From Clostridia bacterium (GTDB lineage Bacteria; Bacillota; Clostridia; Oscillospirales; Acutalibacteraceae), in the NCBI GenBank assembly GCA_900755995.1, contig CAAEIM010000025.1:1-39818 (forward strand): DNA of 39,818 nucleotides, in the 5' to 3' direction. The notes below the pieces were generated by a model. That model was not told the DNA's origin, did not search any database, and saw nothing but the letters and a program-made list of their open reading frames with translations. The position numbers and the translations under genes were made by a program. Shown here in pieces: positions 16,782 to 25,527 of this stretch (within the stretch, counting starts at the first letter, position 1; every line of letters starts with the position of its first letter).

Positions 16782-16802
16782 TAAAATCACTCCAATGATA
16801 TA

Positions 16803-16831
16803 ATATTAGCATAATAATACAGCTATTTCAA
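16803..16831 (-). promoter_or_regulatory. Promoter of the CPBP-tadA unit
   Basis: On the minus strand TTGAAA (complement of 16826-16831), 17 bases, TAATAT (complement of 16803-16808), about 20 bases ahead of the start codon at 16781. Confidence 0.55.
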
Positions 16832-16869
16832 GAAAATATTTTATGAAATGTAAAATTATGAAAAAACAC

Positions 16870-16898
16870 TTGACTTTTAGGGGTTGGAGTAATATAAT
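16870..16898 (+). promoter_or_regulatory. Promoter of the infC-rpmI-rplT operon
   Basis: TTGACT at 16870-16875, 17-base spacer, TATAAT at 16893-16898. Transcription would start near 16905, giving a leader of about 150 nt before infC. Confidence 0.75.
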
Positions 16899-16904
16899 AT
16901 TTAA

Positions 16905-17028
16905 GAACAATAAAGCAAAGCAGAAATGCTTTCACCTGTGGGGTGTCGTCTGCACGGGTCAATACTTAAACTTATAGTTTATTTGTATTGCAATGCGGAC
17001 GGAGTGTTTTTGTCCGCATTTATTTTTT
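16905..17028 (+). promoter_or_regulatory. infC leader with attenuator terminator (L20-leader type)
   Basis: Seen: AAAGCA-GAAA-TGCTTT hairpin (16917-16932), CACC/GGGTG pair just after it, a longer pairing CAATAC...GTATTG (16960-16965 / 16985-16990), then a terminator AATGCGGAC/GTCCGCATT (16992-17000 / 17012-17020) with a T-rich tail to 17028. The infC-rpmI-rplT operon of Firmicutes is known to be controlled by L20 binding to such a leader; placement and architecture fit, though the L20-binding sites were not identified base by base. Confidence 0.65.
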
Positions 17029-17054
17029 GAAAGGTACTTTGGAGGTGCTTAACT

Positions 17055-17573
17055 ATCAGCAAGAAAGATATTCAGATTAACGAGGAAATCCGTGACAAAG
17101 AGCTTAGAGTAATTGGCTCTGACGGACAGCAGCTCGGTATTATGTCATCAAAGGAAGCTCTTGCTCTTGCAGAACAAAAAAATCTTGACCTTGTTAAGAT
17201 TGCTCCGCAGAGCGTTCCGCCCGTATGTAAAATTATGGATTACGGCAAATACCGTTTTGAGCAGGCAAAAAGGGAAAAGGAAGCAAGAAAAAATCAGCGC
17301 ATTGTTGACATTAAGGAAGTAAGACTTTCTCTCAATATTGATACCCACGACTTTAACACTAAGCTCAATAACGCACTAAAGTTCATTAAGCACGGCGATA
17401 AGGTAAAGGTGTCTATACGCTTTAGAGGCAGAGAAATGGGACATCCGGAAATTGGTTTGGAAACAATGAAACGGTTCGCTGAAGCTTGTGCAGAGTTTGC
17501 CTCAATAGAAAAGCCTGCAAAGCTTGAAGGTCGCAATATGCTTATGTTTCTTGCACCAAAGTCCAATAAGTAA
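17055..17573 (+). CDS. infC: Translation initiation factor IF-3
   Basis: 172 aa when read from the AUC codon at 17055, giving the family start ISKKDIQINEEIRDKELRVIG. The first AUG in frame (17142) would remove 29 conserved N-terminal residues, including the INEEIR segment. GGAGGTG at 17041-17047 sits 7 bases before the AUC. IF-3 binds the 30S subunit and checks start codons, and its genes are well known for AUU/AUC/AUA starts that allow autoregulation. PPVCKIMDYGKYRFEQ and the C-terminal KHGDKVKVSIRFRGREM domain confirm identity. First gene of the infC-rpmI-rplT operon. Confidence 0.95.
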   Translation: MSKKDIQINEEIRDKELRVIGSDGQQLGIMSSKEALALAEQKNLDLVKIAPQSVPPVCKIMDYGKYRFEQAKREKEARKNQRIVDIKEVRLSLNIDTHDFNTKLNNALKFIKHGDKVKVSIRFRGREMGHPEIGLETMKRFAEACAEFASIEKPAKLEGRNMLMFLAPKSNK

Positions 17574-17597
17574 TCACAGCTAAGGAGGATATTTATT

Positions 17598-17795
17598 ATG
17601 CCTAAAATTAAAACTCACAGTGGTGCTAAAAAGCGTTTTAAACTCTCTAAGAACGGTAAGGTTATCCGTGCTCACGCAAATAAGAGCCACATTCTTAACA
17701 AGAAGACAACAAAGCGTAAAAGAGGTTTGCGTCAGACTACTGTTACAGACAAGACAAATGTAGCTCAGATCAAGCGCTTAGTTCCTTATAAATAA
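17598..17795 (+). CDS. rpmI: Ribosomal protein bL35
   Basis: 65 aa, full length. Starts MPKIKTHSGAKKRFK, the invariant bL35 beginning, and ends with KRLVPYK. Preceded by AAGGAGG at a good distance and located 24 bases after infC, as in nearly all bacteria. Component of the large ribosomal subunit. Confidence 0.97.
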   Translation: MPKIKTHSGAKKRFKLSKNGKVIRAHANKSHILNKKTTKRKRGLRQTTVTDKTNVAQIKRLVPYK

Positions 17796-17844
17796 TTTTC
17801 GCTTGTACTGCTTTTTATTTAATAATTATCGGAGGTAATATATA

Positions 17845-18195
17845 ATGGCACGTGTAAAAGGTGCGATGATGACTCGCAAAAGAAGAAAAAAGGTATTAAA
17901 GCTTGCCAAGGGCTACTGGGGTTCTAAATCAAGACACTTTAAAATGGCTAAACAGGCTGTTATGAAGTCCGGCAACTATGCATATATCGGCCGTAAGCAG
18001 AGAAAGAGAGATTTCCGTCGTCTTTGGATTACTCGTATTTCTGCCGCTTGCAAGGCTAACGGCACAAACTATTCTACATTTATGAATGGTCTTAAAAAGG
18101 CAGGCATTACATTGAACCGTAAGATGCTTTCAGAGATTGCTATTGCTGATCCTAAGGCTTTTACAGCTCTTGTTGAGCAGGCTAAAAACGCTTAA
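17845..18195 (+). CDS. rplT: Ribosomal protein bL20
   Basis: 116 aa, full length. MARVKGAMMTRKRRKKVLKLAKG start region, basic N-terminal helix, then the globular domain with FMNGLKKAGI and LNRKMLSEIA. Needed early in 50S assembly; in Firmicutes it also represses its own operon through the leader, for which 16905-17028 is the candidate site. Follows rpmI by 49 bases with a GGAGG site. Confidence 0.97.
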   Translation: MARVKGAMMTRKRRKKVLKLAKGYWGSKSRHFKMAKQAVMKSGNYAYIGRKQRKRDFRRLWITRISAACKANGTNYSTFMNGLKKAGITLNRKMLSEIAIADPKAFTALVEQAKNA

Positions 18196-18204
18196 TTTAA
18201 ACTG

Positions 18205-18236
18205 TAATTGCGTTTGGGTAACACCAAACGCAATTA
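18205..18236 (+). repeat. Perfect inverted repeat after rplT, weak terminator candidate
   Basis: A 13-pair perfect stem TAATTGCGTTTGG / CCAAACGCAATTA with a six-base loop GTAACA. It is placed like an operon terminator but is followed only by GCATTTTA rather than a clear T run. It might slow or partly end transcription or protect the 3' end of the rplT message. Confidence 0.55.
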
Positions 18237-18254
18237 GCATTTTAGGAGAGAAAG

Positions 18255-19037
18255 ATGTTATTTGTCACAAGCAAAGATAACAGTAATATTAAACAGACTG
18301 TAAAGCTTAAATCAAGCGCAAAAGAAAGGCGAAAAAGCGGACTTTTTCTGGCTGAGGGTTTGAGAATTTGTCTTGACGCCGTAAAAAGCGGCGCCAAAAT
18401 ACAAACTCTGTTTGTCACAGAAAAGGCGGCTGAAAAGCATACAAATGATTTTGCTATTCTTGACTCTGCCGCTGAAAAAACAATCTGCGTTTCGGAAAAT
18501 ATTTTTGCACTTATGAGTGATACCCAATCGCCTCAGGGTTTTCTTTCGGTTATAAAAGCACTTGACAAAACCAATGAGTTTGATACAATAAAATGTAATG
18601 GTAAATATCTGGCACTTGATAATGTGCAGGATCCAAATAATCTTGGTACAATTCTGCGTTCTGCCGAGGCTTTTAATGTGAGTGGTGTTATATTGTCAAA
18701 CGATTGCTGTGATATTTATAATCCAAAGGTAGTAAGAGGAAGTATGGGAGCAGTTTTCAGAATTCCTTTTATTGTTTATAATTCTGTTAAAGAATTTATC
18801 GAAGAAAATCCAACAATAAATTCATACGCCGCCGTTGTAAACAAAGATGTGCAAAGCATATCAGATGTGAAATTTCAAACGCCTTGTGCGGTTGTTGTCG
18901 GCAATGAAGGCAACGGAATAAAAGCGGAAACAGAAAAAGCCTGCACTCATAAAATAACAATTCATATGGACGGAAAGGCTGAATCTCTTAATGCTTCTGT
19001 GGCTGCTGCAATACTTATGTGGGAAATGATGAAATGA
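18255..19037 (+). CDS. SpoU/TrmH-family RNA 2'-O-methyltransferase
   Basis: 260 aa. A substrate-binding N-terminal domain (SSAKERRKSGLFLAEGLR near 20-37) precedes the SPOUT knot with the three SpoU motifs: NVQDPNNLGTILRSAEAF near 123-140, VVGNEGNGI near 217-225, and SLNASVAAAILMWEM at the end. Related proteins methylate ribose in 23S rRNA or tRNA (RlmB, TsnR-like). The target cannot be read from the sequence. Its stop overlaps the dprA start as ATGA. Preceded by GGAGAG. Confidence 0.88.
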   Translation: MLFVTSKDNSNIKQTVKLKSSAKERRKSGLFLAEGLRICLDAVKSGAKIQTLFVTEKAAEKHTNDFAILDSAAEKTICVSENIFALMSDTQSPQGFLSVIKALDKTNEFDTIKCNGKYLALDNVQDPNNLGTILRSAEAFNVSGVILSNDCCDIYNPKVVRGSMGAVFRIPFIVYNSVKEFIEENPTINSYAAVVNKDVQSISDVKFQTPCAVVVGNEGNGIKAETEKACTHKITIHMDGKAESLNASVAAAILMWEMMK

Positions 19038-20341
19038 TTTCTGAAAATGCCCGTTATTGGATACGGATTACAAGCGCACTCGGTTACAATAATATAAAGA
19101 TAAAAAGAATAAGCGAGCTTTACAGCGATGTTTCAGAGTTTATCAGCGGAGGAATACGGGAGTGGAAGCACTGTGGTATTTTTACTCCAAATGAGATAGA
19201 CAAGCTTTCAAAAAGTACGCTTGAAGAAGCAGATAATATAATCCTCAAATGCAGTGAGCTTGGTTATTCCGTAATTGCCATTGATGACGAACAGTATCCT
19301 AAAAGACTTTATAATATAGATACTCCGCCCGCTGTGCTCTATGTAAACGGTAGTCTGCCTGAATTTGACGACAGACTGAGCATTGCTATTGTCGGTACTC
19401 GAAGGGCAACAAGATACGGGACGGATAATTCTTTTAAATTTGCATATGCTCTTGCTAAGTACAGTGTTGTGATAGTCAGCGGCGGTGCGCTCGGAGTTGA
19501 CTGTGCTTCTCACAGAGGTGCGCTTTCTGCAAACGGAATTACAGTATGCGTGCTTGGCTGTGGCATAAACTATAAATACCTGTCTGAAAACGAGGGTATG
19601 AGAAATGCAATAGCAAACAGCGGTGCGGTTATCTCGGAATATCCGCCCGATGAACCTCCGCTCAGATATAACTTTCCTGCGAGAAACAGGATTATTTCCG
19701 CTCTCTCTGACGGTCTTGTGGTTATGGAAGCAGGAATTAAAAGCGGTTCACTTATTACAGCGAGAAGCGCAATAGATCAGGGCAAGGAAGTATTTGCCCT
19801 GCTTGGAAACAACAGTCCACAGAATGAAGGCTCAAACTCCCTTATTAAAAACGGTCTTGCGCACCCTGTTACTGATTTTATGGATGTGCTGAATGAATTC
19901 AACAACAGCAGAGGCTTGTATGTTGAGGACGAAAAGCTGAATTTTGATGATATAAACTTTTCTGACCTTGAAGCTGTGCCGGTAAAGGGTAAAAAACCTG
20001 CTGTAAAAGATAATAGCAAGTCGAATAATAAAAATAAAAAAGTAAAAGTTTCGAATCCTGTAAAGGAAAAGAAGGATAATAAAAAGGCTTCAAAAGATGA
20101 TGTAAAGCTTGACAATCAAAACAATGAAGCAAGTAAAAATGAGGTTTTAAATTTGAAAGCATCAGGCTTGTCCGATGTAGCCGTAAAGGTCTATGAGGTA
20201 ATCGGAAAAGAGCCTGTTCACATAGATAAAATAGTAGATGAACTTAACATACCTGTTTTTAAGGTGCTCTCAGCTCTTACCCAACTTGAGATGAAAGGTT
20301 TGGTAACTGCAATGCAGGGCAGACGGTATGTATTAAAATAA
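19034..20341 (+). CDS. dprA: DNA-processing protein DprA (Smf)
   Basis: 435 aa from the ATG at 19034, which overlaps the stop of the previous gene; a GTG at 19019 is the alternative. DprA loads RecA onto incoming single-stranded DNA during transformation. Seen: N-terminal SAM-like helices, the extended Rossmann core with VGTRRATRYG, SGGALGVDCASHRGAL, FPARNRIISALSDG and EAGIKSGSLITA, and a C-terminal winged-helix domain (about 370-435). Between them is a Lys/Asn/Asp-rich low-complexity linker of about 60 residues (305-365) that is longer than usual. Followed after 13 bases by topA, a common Firmicutes order. Confidence 0.94.
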   Translation: MISENARYWIRITSALGYNNIKIKRISELYSDVSEFISGGIREWKHCGIFTPNEIDKLSKSTLEEADNIILKCSELGYSVIAIDDEQYPKRLYNIDTPPAVLYVNGSLPEFDDRLSIAIVGTRRATRYGTDNSFKFAYALAKYSVVIVSGGALGVDCASHRGALSANGITVCVLGCGINYKYLSENEGMRNAIANSGAVISEYPPDEPPLRYNFPARNRIISALSDGLVVMEAGIKSGSLITARSAIDQGKEVFALLGNNSPQNEGSNSLIKNGLAHPVTDFMDVLNEFNNSRGLYVEDEKLNFDDINFSDLEAVPVKGKKPAVKDNSKSNNKNKKVKVSNPVKEKKDNKKASKDDVKLDNQNNEASKNEVLNLKASGLSDVAVKVYEVIGKEPVHIDKIVDELNIPVFKVLSALTQLEMKGLVTAMQGRRYVLK

Positions 20342-20354
20342 ACGGAGGCAGTAA

Positions 20355-22448
20355 ATGTCAGATTTAGTAATTGTTGAGTCGCCGGCAAAGGCTAAGACCA
20401 TCAAAAAGTACCTCGGAGGTAATTATGAGGTAATAGCTTCTATGGGACATGTAAGAGATTTGCCGAAAACAAGACTCAGCGTTGATATAAAGAAAAAGTT
20501 CGCACCAAAATACGAGATAATCAAGGGCAAGGAAAAGCTTGTTGATGAATTGAAAAGCCTTGCTGAGAAAAGTGATAAAATTTATCTTGCGACTGACCCT
20601 GATAGAGAGGGAGAGGCAATTTCCTGGCACCTTGCTTATATTCTCGGTTTGCCGCTTGACGATAACAACAGAGTTGAGTTTAACGAGATTACAAAAAACG
20701 GCGTGACAAGCGGTATGGAAAATCCTCGTTCTATAAATATTGATCTTGTAAATGCACAGCAGGCAAGACGTATTCTCGACAGACTTGTGGGATACAAGTT
20801 AAGCCCTTTTATTTCACAAAAAATAAGAAGAGGTCTTTCCGCCGGAAGAGTGCAGTCTGTTGCAGTGAGAATTATTGTTGACAGGGAAGAAGAAATCAGA
20901 AAATTTAAACCGGAGGAATACTGGACTATTGACGCAAAGTTTATTCCAAAGGGCAGCAGAAAATCCTTTTCAGCTTCTCTTTATTCAGACGCAAACGGCA
21001 AGGTGAAGATTGAAAATCAGGAGCAGGCTGAAAAAATTGAACAGGACCTTGCAGACGCAGAATATATGATTACTAAGGTAAAGCACGGCACAAGGAGAAA
21101 AACTCCTGCTCCGCCGTTCATTACTTCTACACTTCAGCAGGAGGCGTCAAGAAAGCTCGGATTTCAGTCCAGAAGAACAATGAAGGTTGCTCAGGAGCTT
21201 TACGAAGGCGTTGATATTGAGGGTATGGGAGCTACAGGTCTTATAACCTATATGAGAACCGACTCGCTGAGAATTTCCGATGTGGCTAAGGAGGAGGCAG
21301 CCGAATACATTTTAAACAGATTCGGACAGAATTTTCTCCCGTCAAAGCCGAGAGTGTTTAAGACCAAGAGCAATGCTCAGGACGGTCACGAGGCTATAAG
21401 ACCGTCAATGCCGAGCCTTGCGCCCGAAGATGTTAAGCCAAGCCTTACTTCCGACCAGTTTAAGCTTTATAACCTTATTTGGAACAGATTTATGGCTTCT
21501 CAGATGGCTGATTGTATTCAAAAAACCACACAGGCTGAAATTTCCGCTAAGGAATATATATTTAAAGCTTCAGGTTACTATGTTGACTTTGAGGGTTTTA
21601 CCACTCTTTATGTTGAGAGCAAGGATACTGAGGAGGAAAAATCTACTCAGCTCCCTCCGCTTGAAAAGGATATGCCTGTTAAGTGCAAGGAAATAAAAAA
21701 GAATCAGCACTTTACACAGCCGCCTGCAAGATATACCGAGGCTTCTCTTATTAAGGCGCTTGAAGAATACGGAATCGGCAGACCGTCAACCTATGCGGCA
21801 ACTATTACCACAATTACAAGCAGAGAGTATGTTAAGCGAGAGGCTAAGACCCTGTATCCGACCGAGCTTGGAGAAGTAATGACAAATCTCTTGAAAGAGC
21901 GTTTTCCCAAAATTGTAAACTATAAATTTACTGCTCAGATGGAAGAAAATCTTGACGAGGTTGAAAACGGCAAGGAAGAATGGGTTGAGCTTCTTGATGA
22001 GTTCTATACCGATTTTGACAAAACTCTTAAAAAAGCAAAAGAAGAAATGGAAGGCGTTAAGCTCCAGTTAAAAGAGGATCAGACCGACATTATCTGCGAC
22101 AAATGCGGCAGACAGATGGTTGTTAAGGTTGGAAGATACGGCAAGTTTATTGCCTGTCCGGGGTATCCCGAATGTAAAAACGTTCTCAAATTTGTTGAGA
22201 AAACCGGAGTTAAGTGCCCCAAATGTGATGGCGATGTAATAATAAAGCACACCAAGAAAAAGCGTGTTTTCTACGGCTGTTCAAATTATCCTAATTGTGA
22301 TTTTGTAAGCTGGAATGAACCGGTCAACGAAAGATGTCCTCAGTGTGGCGGGGTACTGTTTAAAAAGAAGGGCAAAAAGCCAAAGCTTTACTGTGCAACT
22401 GAGGGCTGCGGCTTTGAAAAGGAATTTGCCGAAAAAGACGGCGAGTAA
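20355..22448 (+). CDS. topA: DNA topoisomerase I (type IA)
   Basis: 697 aa, usual for Firmicutes. Relaxes negative supercoils. Seen: TOPRIM domain with E8 in VESPAKAKTI and DPDREGE at 81-87, the active-site tyrosine Y299 in GLITYMRTDS, GHEAIRPS, and the strand-passing region EYGIGRPSTYA. The C-terminus carries three four-cysteine zinc fingers beginning CDKCG, CPKCD and CPQCG; the last is CATEGCGF at its far side. ATG 20355 has GGAGG upstream. Between dprA and trmFO. Confidence 0.97.
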   Translation: MSDLVIVESPAKAKTIKKYLGGNYEVIASMGHVRDLPKTRLSVDIKKKFAPKYEIIKGKEKLVDELKSLAEKSDKIYLATDPDREGEAISWHLAYILGLPLDDNNRVEFNEITKNGVTSGMENPRSINIDLVNAQQARRILDRLVGYKLSPFISQKIRRGLSAGRVQSVAVRIIVDREEEIRKFKPEEYWTIDAKFIPKGSRKSFSASLYSDANGKVKIENQEQAEKIEQDLADAEYMITKVKHGTRRKTPAPPFITSTLQQEASRKLGFQSRRTMKVAQELYEGVDIEGMGATGLITYMRTDSLRISDVAKEEAAEYILNRFGQNFLPSKPRVFKTKSNAQDGHEAIRPSMPSLAPEDVKPSLTSDQFKLYNLIWNRFMASQMADCIQKTTQAEISAKEYIFKASGYYVDFEGFTTLYVESKDTEEEKSTQLPPLEKDMPVKCKEIKKNQHFTQPPARYTEASLIKALEEYGIGRPSTYAATITTITSREYVKREAKTLYPTELGEVMTNLLKERFPKIVNYKFTAQMEENLDEVENGKEEWVELLDEFYTDFDKTLKKAKEEMEGVKLQLKEDQTDIICDKCGRQMVVKVGRYGKFIACPGYPECKNVLKFVEKTGVKCPKCDGDVIIKHTKKKRVFYGCSNYPNCDFVSWNEPVNERCPQCGGVLFKKKGKKPKLYCATEGCGFEKEFAEKDGE

Positions 22449-22515
22449 TCTGTAAAACAGCGGTTTATAAGGCATAAATACTGCCGTTTGTTAATAAAAA
22501 GGAAAGGTGAACTTT

Positions 22516-23844
22516 TTGGAAAAAGCTTATATAAATGTAATCGGTGCGGGACTTGCAGGCGCTGAGGCTGCAAAGAAGATTTCATCGCACGGAATAAAGG
22601 TTCACCTTTATGATATGAAGCCAAAGAAGAAAACTCCTGCTCATCACAGCGATTTGTTCGGAGAACTTGTTTGTTCAAATTCCTTAAAGGCAATGCGTAC
22701 AGAAAGCGCCGCAGGGCTTTTAAAGGAGGAGATGCGCAGACTTGATTCATTTCTTATGAAATGCGCAGACAAATGTCAGGTTCCTGCAGGAGGAGCTTTA
22801 GCTGTTGACAGAGATATTTTTTCAAGGCTTGTTACCGAGGGTATTCGCTCAGATGAAAATATCACTGTTTTTGAGGAAGAAATAACGGATATTCCCGATG
22901 ATGCAATAACTATAGTTGCGACAGGGCCGCTGACCTCTGATGCGCTCGCCGAAAAAATCAGAGAACACTTTGGCGATTCGCTCTCTTTCTTTGATGCCGC
23001 CGCACCTATTGTCAGCGCTGAAAGCGTTGATATGGATTACGCATTTTACGCTTCACGCTATGATAAGGGAAGTGGTGACGATTACATAAACTGCTCGATG
23101 GACAAAGAGGAGTATGAAGTCTTTTATCAGTCACTTGTTACGGCAGAAAGAGCGCCGCTCCATAGCTTTGATGTGAACAATCCAAAGGTTTATGAGGGAT
23201 GTATGCCTGTTGAGGTTATGGCGCAAAGGGGAGAAAACACCCTGCGCTTTGGCCCTATGAAGCCCGTAGGACTTGTAAATCCAAAGACAGGCCACAGACC
23301 GTGGGCAGTTTTGCAGCTCAGAAAAGAAAACTACGAGGGCACAATGTATAATCTTGTTGGATTCCAGACCAATTTAAAATTTGGTGAGCAAAAAAGAGTT
23401 TTTTCCTTAATACCTGCATTACACAGAGCAGAATTTTGTCGTTACGGCGTAATGCACAGAAATACATTCATTAATTCACCAAAGCTGCTTAATCCTGATT
23501 TTTCTTTAAGGGAAAATCCAAATTTGTTTTTTGCAGGTCAACTTACCGGAGTAGAGGGATATATGGAGTCTGCGGCTTCCGGAATAATTGCAGGAATTAA
23601 CGCTGTCAGAAGATTAAGTGAAAAACATCCTGTTATTCTTCCTAAAGACACAATGATAGGTGCGCTTGCCGGATATATTTCTGATGAATATGTTGAGAAG
23701 TTTCAGCCGATGGGTGCAAACTTCGGTGTGCTGCCTGCTCTTGAGAATCGTCCTCGTGACAAGCAGGAGAGGGGCAGAGTATATTCTGAGAGAGCGCTTA
23801 AAAGTCTTGATACTTATCTTGCGCAAATGGATTTTGAGGTGTGA
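22516..23844 (+). CDS. trmFO: tRNA (uracil-54-C5)-methyltransferase, folate- and FAD-dependent
   Basis: 442 aa from TTG 22516, which is 6 bases from the GGAAAGGTG ribosome site; the GTG at 22507 lies inside that site. Makes ribothymidine in the T loop of tRNA using methylene-tetrahydrofolate and FADH2. Seen: dinucleotide-binding GAGLAGAEAA near 8-17, the family block LVCSNSLKAM near 51-60, C-terminal GQLTGVEGYMESAA and ANFGVLPAL. Directly after topA, the classical topA-trmFO pairing, and 3 bases before plsX. Confidence 0.96.
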   Translation: MEKAYINVIGAGLAGAEAAKKISSHGIKVHLYDMKPKKKTPAHHSDLFGELVCSNSLKAMRTESAAGLLKEEMRRLDSFLMKCADKCQVPAGGALAVDRDIFSRLVTEGIRSDENITVFEEEITDIPDDAITIVATGPLTSDALAEKIREHFGDSLSFFDAAAPIVSAESVDMDYAFYASRYDKGSGDDYINCSMDKEEYEVFYQSLVTAERAPLHSFDVNNPKVYEGCMPVEVMAQRGENTLRFGPMKPVGLVNPKTGHRPWAVLQLRKENYEGTMYNLVGFQTNLKFGEQKRVFSLIPALHRAEFCRYGVMHRNTFINSPKLLNPDFSLRENPNLFFAGQLTGVEGYMESAASGIIAGINAVRRLSEKHPVILPKDTMIGALAGYISDEYVEKFQPMGANFGVLPALENRPRDKQERGRVYSERALKSLDTYLAQMDFEV

Positions 23845-23847
23845 TTT

Positions 23848-24849
23848 ATGAAAATTATAGTTGATGCCTTTGGCGGAGATAATGCTCCGCTTGAGATTAT
23901 TAAAGGCTGCGAGCTGGCAATAGCAGAATTTGATGATTTGTCAATTATCCTTACGGGTGATAAAAATATTATAGAAAAGGTTGCGGCTGAAAATAATATT
24001 TCTCTAAATAGAATACAGATTCATCACTGCTCAGAGGTTATTACTATGGAAGACCATGCTGACGCTGTACTGAAAACCAAGAAGGACAGTTCAATGGCGG
24101 TCGGTCTTAATCTGCTTAAAAAGGGTGAAGGCGATGCCTTTATATCAGCAGGAAACAGCGGAGCACTGTGTATGGGCGCTACCCTTTCCATCAAGAGAAT
24201 TAAAGGAATAAAAAGGCCTGCGTTTTCTCCTGTTATGCCCGATGCCAACGGATTTTTTATGCTTGCTGACGGCGGTGCAAATGTTGAATGTCGCCCCGAA
24301 ATGCTTTTGCAGTTTGCGGTGATGGGTTCAATTTATATGAATAAGGTAATGAAGATAGAAAACCCACGAATAGGACTTGCAAATGTTGGCACAGAAGAGC
24401 ATAAGGGAAACGAACTTTATCAGACTGCCTACAAACTGCTTGAAGAAAGCGGTCTTAACTTTATAGGAAACGTTGAGGGCAGAGATATTCCTATGGGAGT
24501 GTGCGATGTTGTTGTTTGCGACGGATTCACAGGCAACCTTATCCTCAAAACCTATGAGGGCGTTGCAATGTTTGTAGCAGGTCTTTTTAAAGATGTTTTT
24601 CAGGGCAGTATAAAGGGCAAGCTTTCTGCCGCTCTTGTGCTCAGTGATATAAAAAAGCTCAAGAAAAAGCTTGACCACAATACATACGGCGGCGCACCTG
24701 TACTGGGAGCTTCAAAGCCTGTTTTTAAGGCGCATGGCAGTGCAAAGGCTGTTACCATAAAAAATGCAATAAGAATTTCAAGAGATTATGTTCTTGCTGA
24801 TGCAATAGGCGAGATTACAAAGGTTATTAATTCGAGAGGAATGATTTAA
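23848..24849 (+). CDS. plsX: Phosphate acyltransferase PlsX
   Basis: 333 aa. Makes acyl-phosphate from acyl-ACP for phosphatidic acid synthesis at the inner face of the membrane. Starts MKIIVDAFGGDNAP as in the family; ISAGNSGALCMGAT near 101-114, LADGGANVECRPE near 140-152 and VVCDGFTGNLILKT near 221-234 are typical. The next gene begins at the base following the stop. The usual fabD, fabG and acpP neighbours are absent here. Confidence 0.96.
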   Translation: MKIIVDAFGGDNAPLEIIKGCELAIAEFDDLSIILTGDKNIIEKVAAENNISLNRIQIHHCSEVITMEDHADAVLKTKKDSSMAVGLNLLKKGEGDAFISAGNSGALCMGATLSIKRIKGIKRPAFSPVMPDANGFFMLADGGANVECRPEMLLQFAVMGSIYMNKVMKIENPRIGLANVGTEEHKGNELYQTAYKLLEESGLNFIGNVEGRDIPMGVCDVVVCDGFTGNLILKTYEGVAMFVAGLFKDVFQGSIKGKLSAALVLSDIKKLKKKLDHNTYGGAPVLGASKPVFKAHGSAKAVTIKNAIRISRDYVLADAIGEITKVINSRGMI

Positions 24850-25527
24850 GTGCAGGAGCTTGAAAAGAAAATTGGTTATCAATTTAAGAATATCAGCTTG
24901 CTTGAGGAAGCGCTGACACATTCTTCATATGCAAACGAACATAAATCAAAGCATATTAAGTACAACGAAAGACTTGAATTCTTAGGAGATGCAGTGCTTT
25001 CAATAGTTGTTTCGGATTATATTTTTAAGAATTGTCCTGAGCTTCCCGAGGGTGAGCTTACAAAGCTGAGGGCATCGCTTGTTTGTGAAAAGAGTCTTTT
25101 TGAATTTGCAAAGCAGCTCGGACTCGGTAAGTATCTGGTTCTCAGCAAAGGCGAGCGTCATAACGGCGGTGCAGAGCGCCCGTCTATTTTGTCTGATGCA
25201 TTTGAAGCTTTGATTGCTGCAATATATATAGACGGCGGTATTGAGCCTGCTTCAAAACACATTCTTAATTTTGTAATTCCTGCAATCAAGGCTTTTAAGA
25301 AACGCCCCGTCAACGATTATAAAACCACATTGCAGGAGATTATTCAGAAAAATCCCGGCGAAATGCTCGAATATGTCCTTATTGGCGAGTCAGGTCCCGA
25401 CCATAATAAGCACTTTGTCGTTGAGGTACATTTAAACAGCAATGTAATCGGCAAGGGCGGCGGAAGAAGCAAAAAAGAAGCTGAGCAGCAGGCTGCAAGA
25501 GAAGCATTGGAGTTGATGGGTTATTAA
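24850..25527 (+). CDS. rnc: Ribonuclease III
   Basis: 225 aa. Cleaves double-stranded RNA in rRNA and mRNA processing. Seen: the signature NERLEFLGDAVL at 39-50 with catalytic E43 and D47, the second acidic pair in DAFEALIAAIY near 117-127, and a double-stranded RNA-binding domain from about residue 155 (DYKTTLQEIIQK to the Ala/Gly-rich KKEAEQQAAREAL end). GTG start at 24850 with GAGAGGA 9 bases upstream and no gap after plsX. The stop (25525-25527) overlaps the likely AUU start of the next gene. Confidence 0.96.
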   Translation: MQELEKKIGYQFKNISLLEEALTHSSYANEHKSKHIKYNERLEFLGDAVLSIVVSDYIFKNCPELPEGELTKLRASLVCEKSLFEFAKQLGLGKYLVLSKGERHNGGAERPSILSDAFEALIAAIYIDGGIEPASKHILNFVIPAIKAFKKRPVNDYKTTLQEIIQKNPGEMLEYVLIGESGPDHNKHFVVEVHLNSNVIGKGGGRSKKEAEQQAAREALELMGY

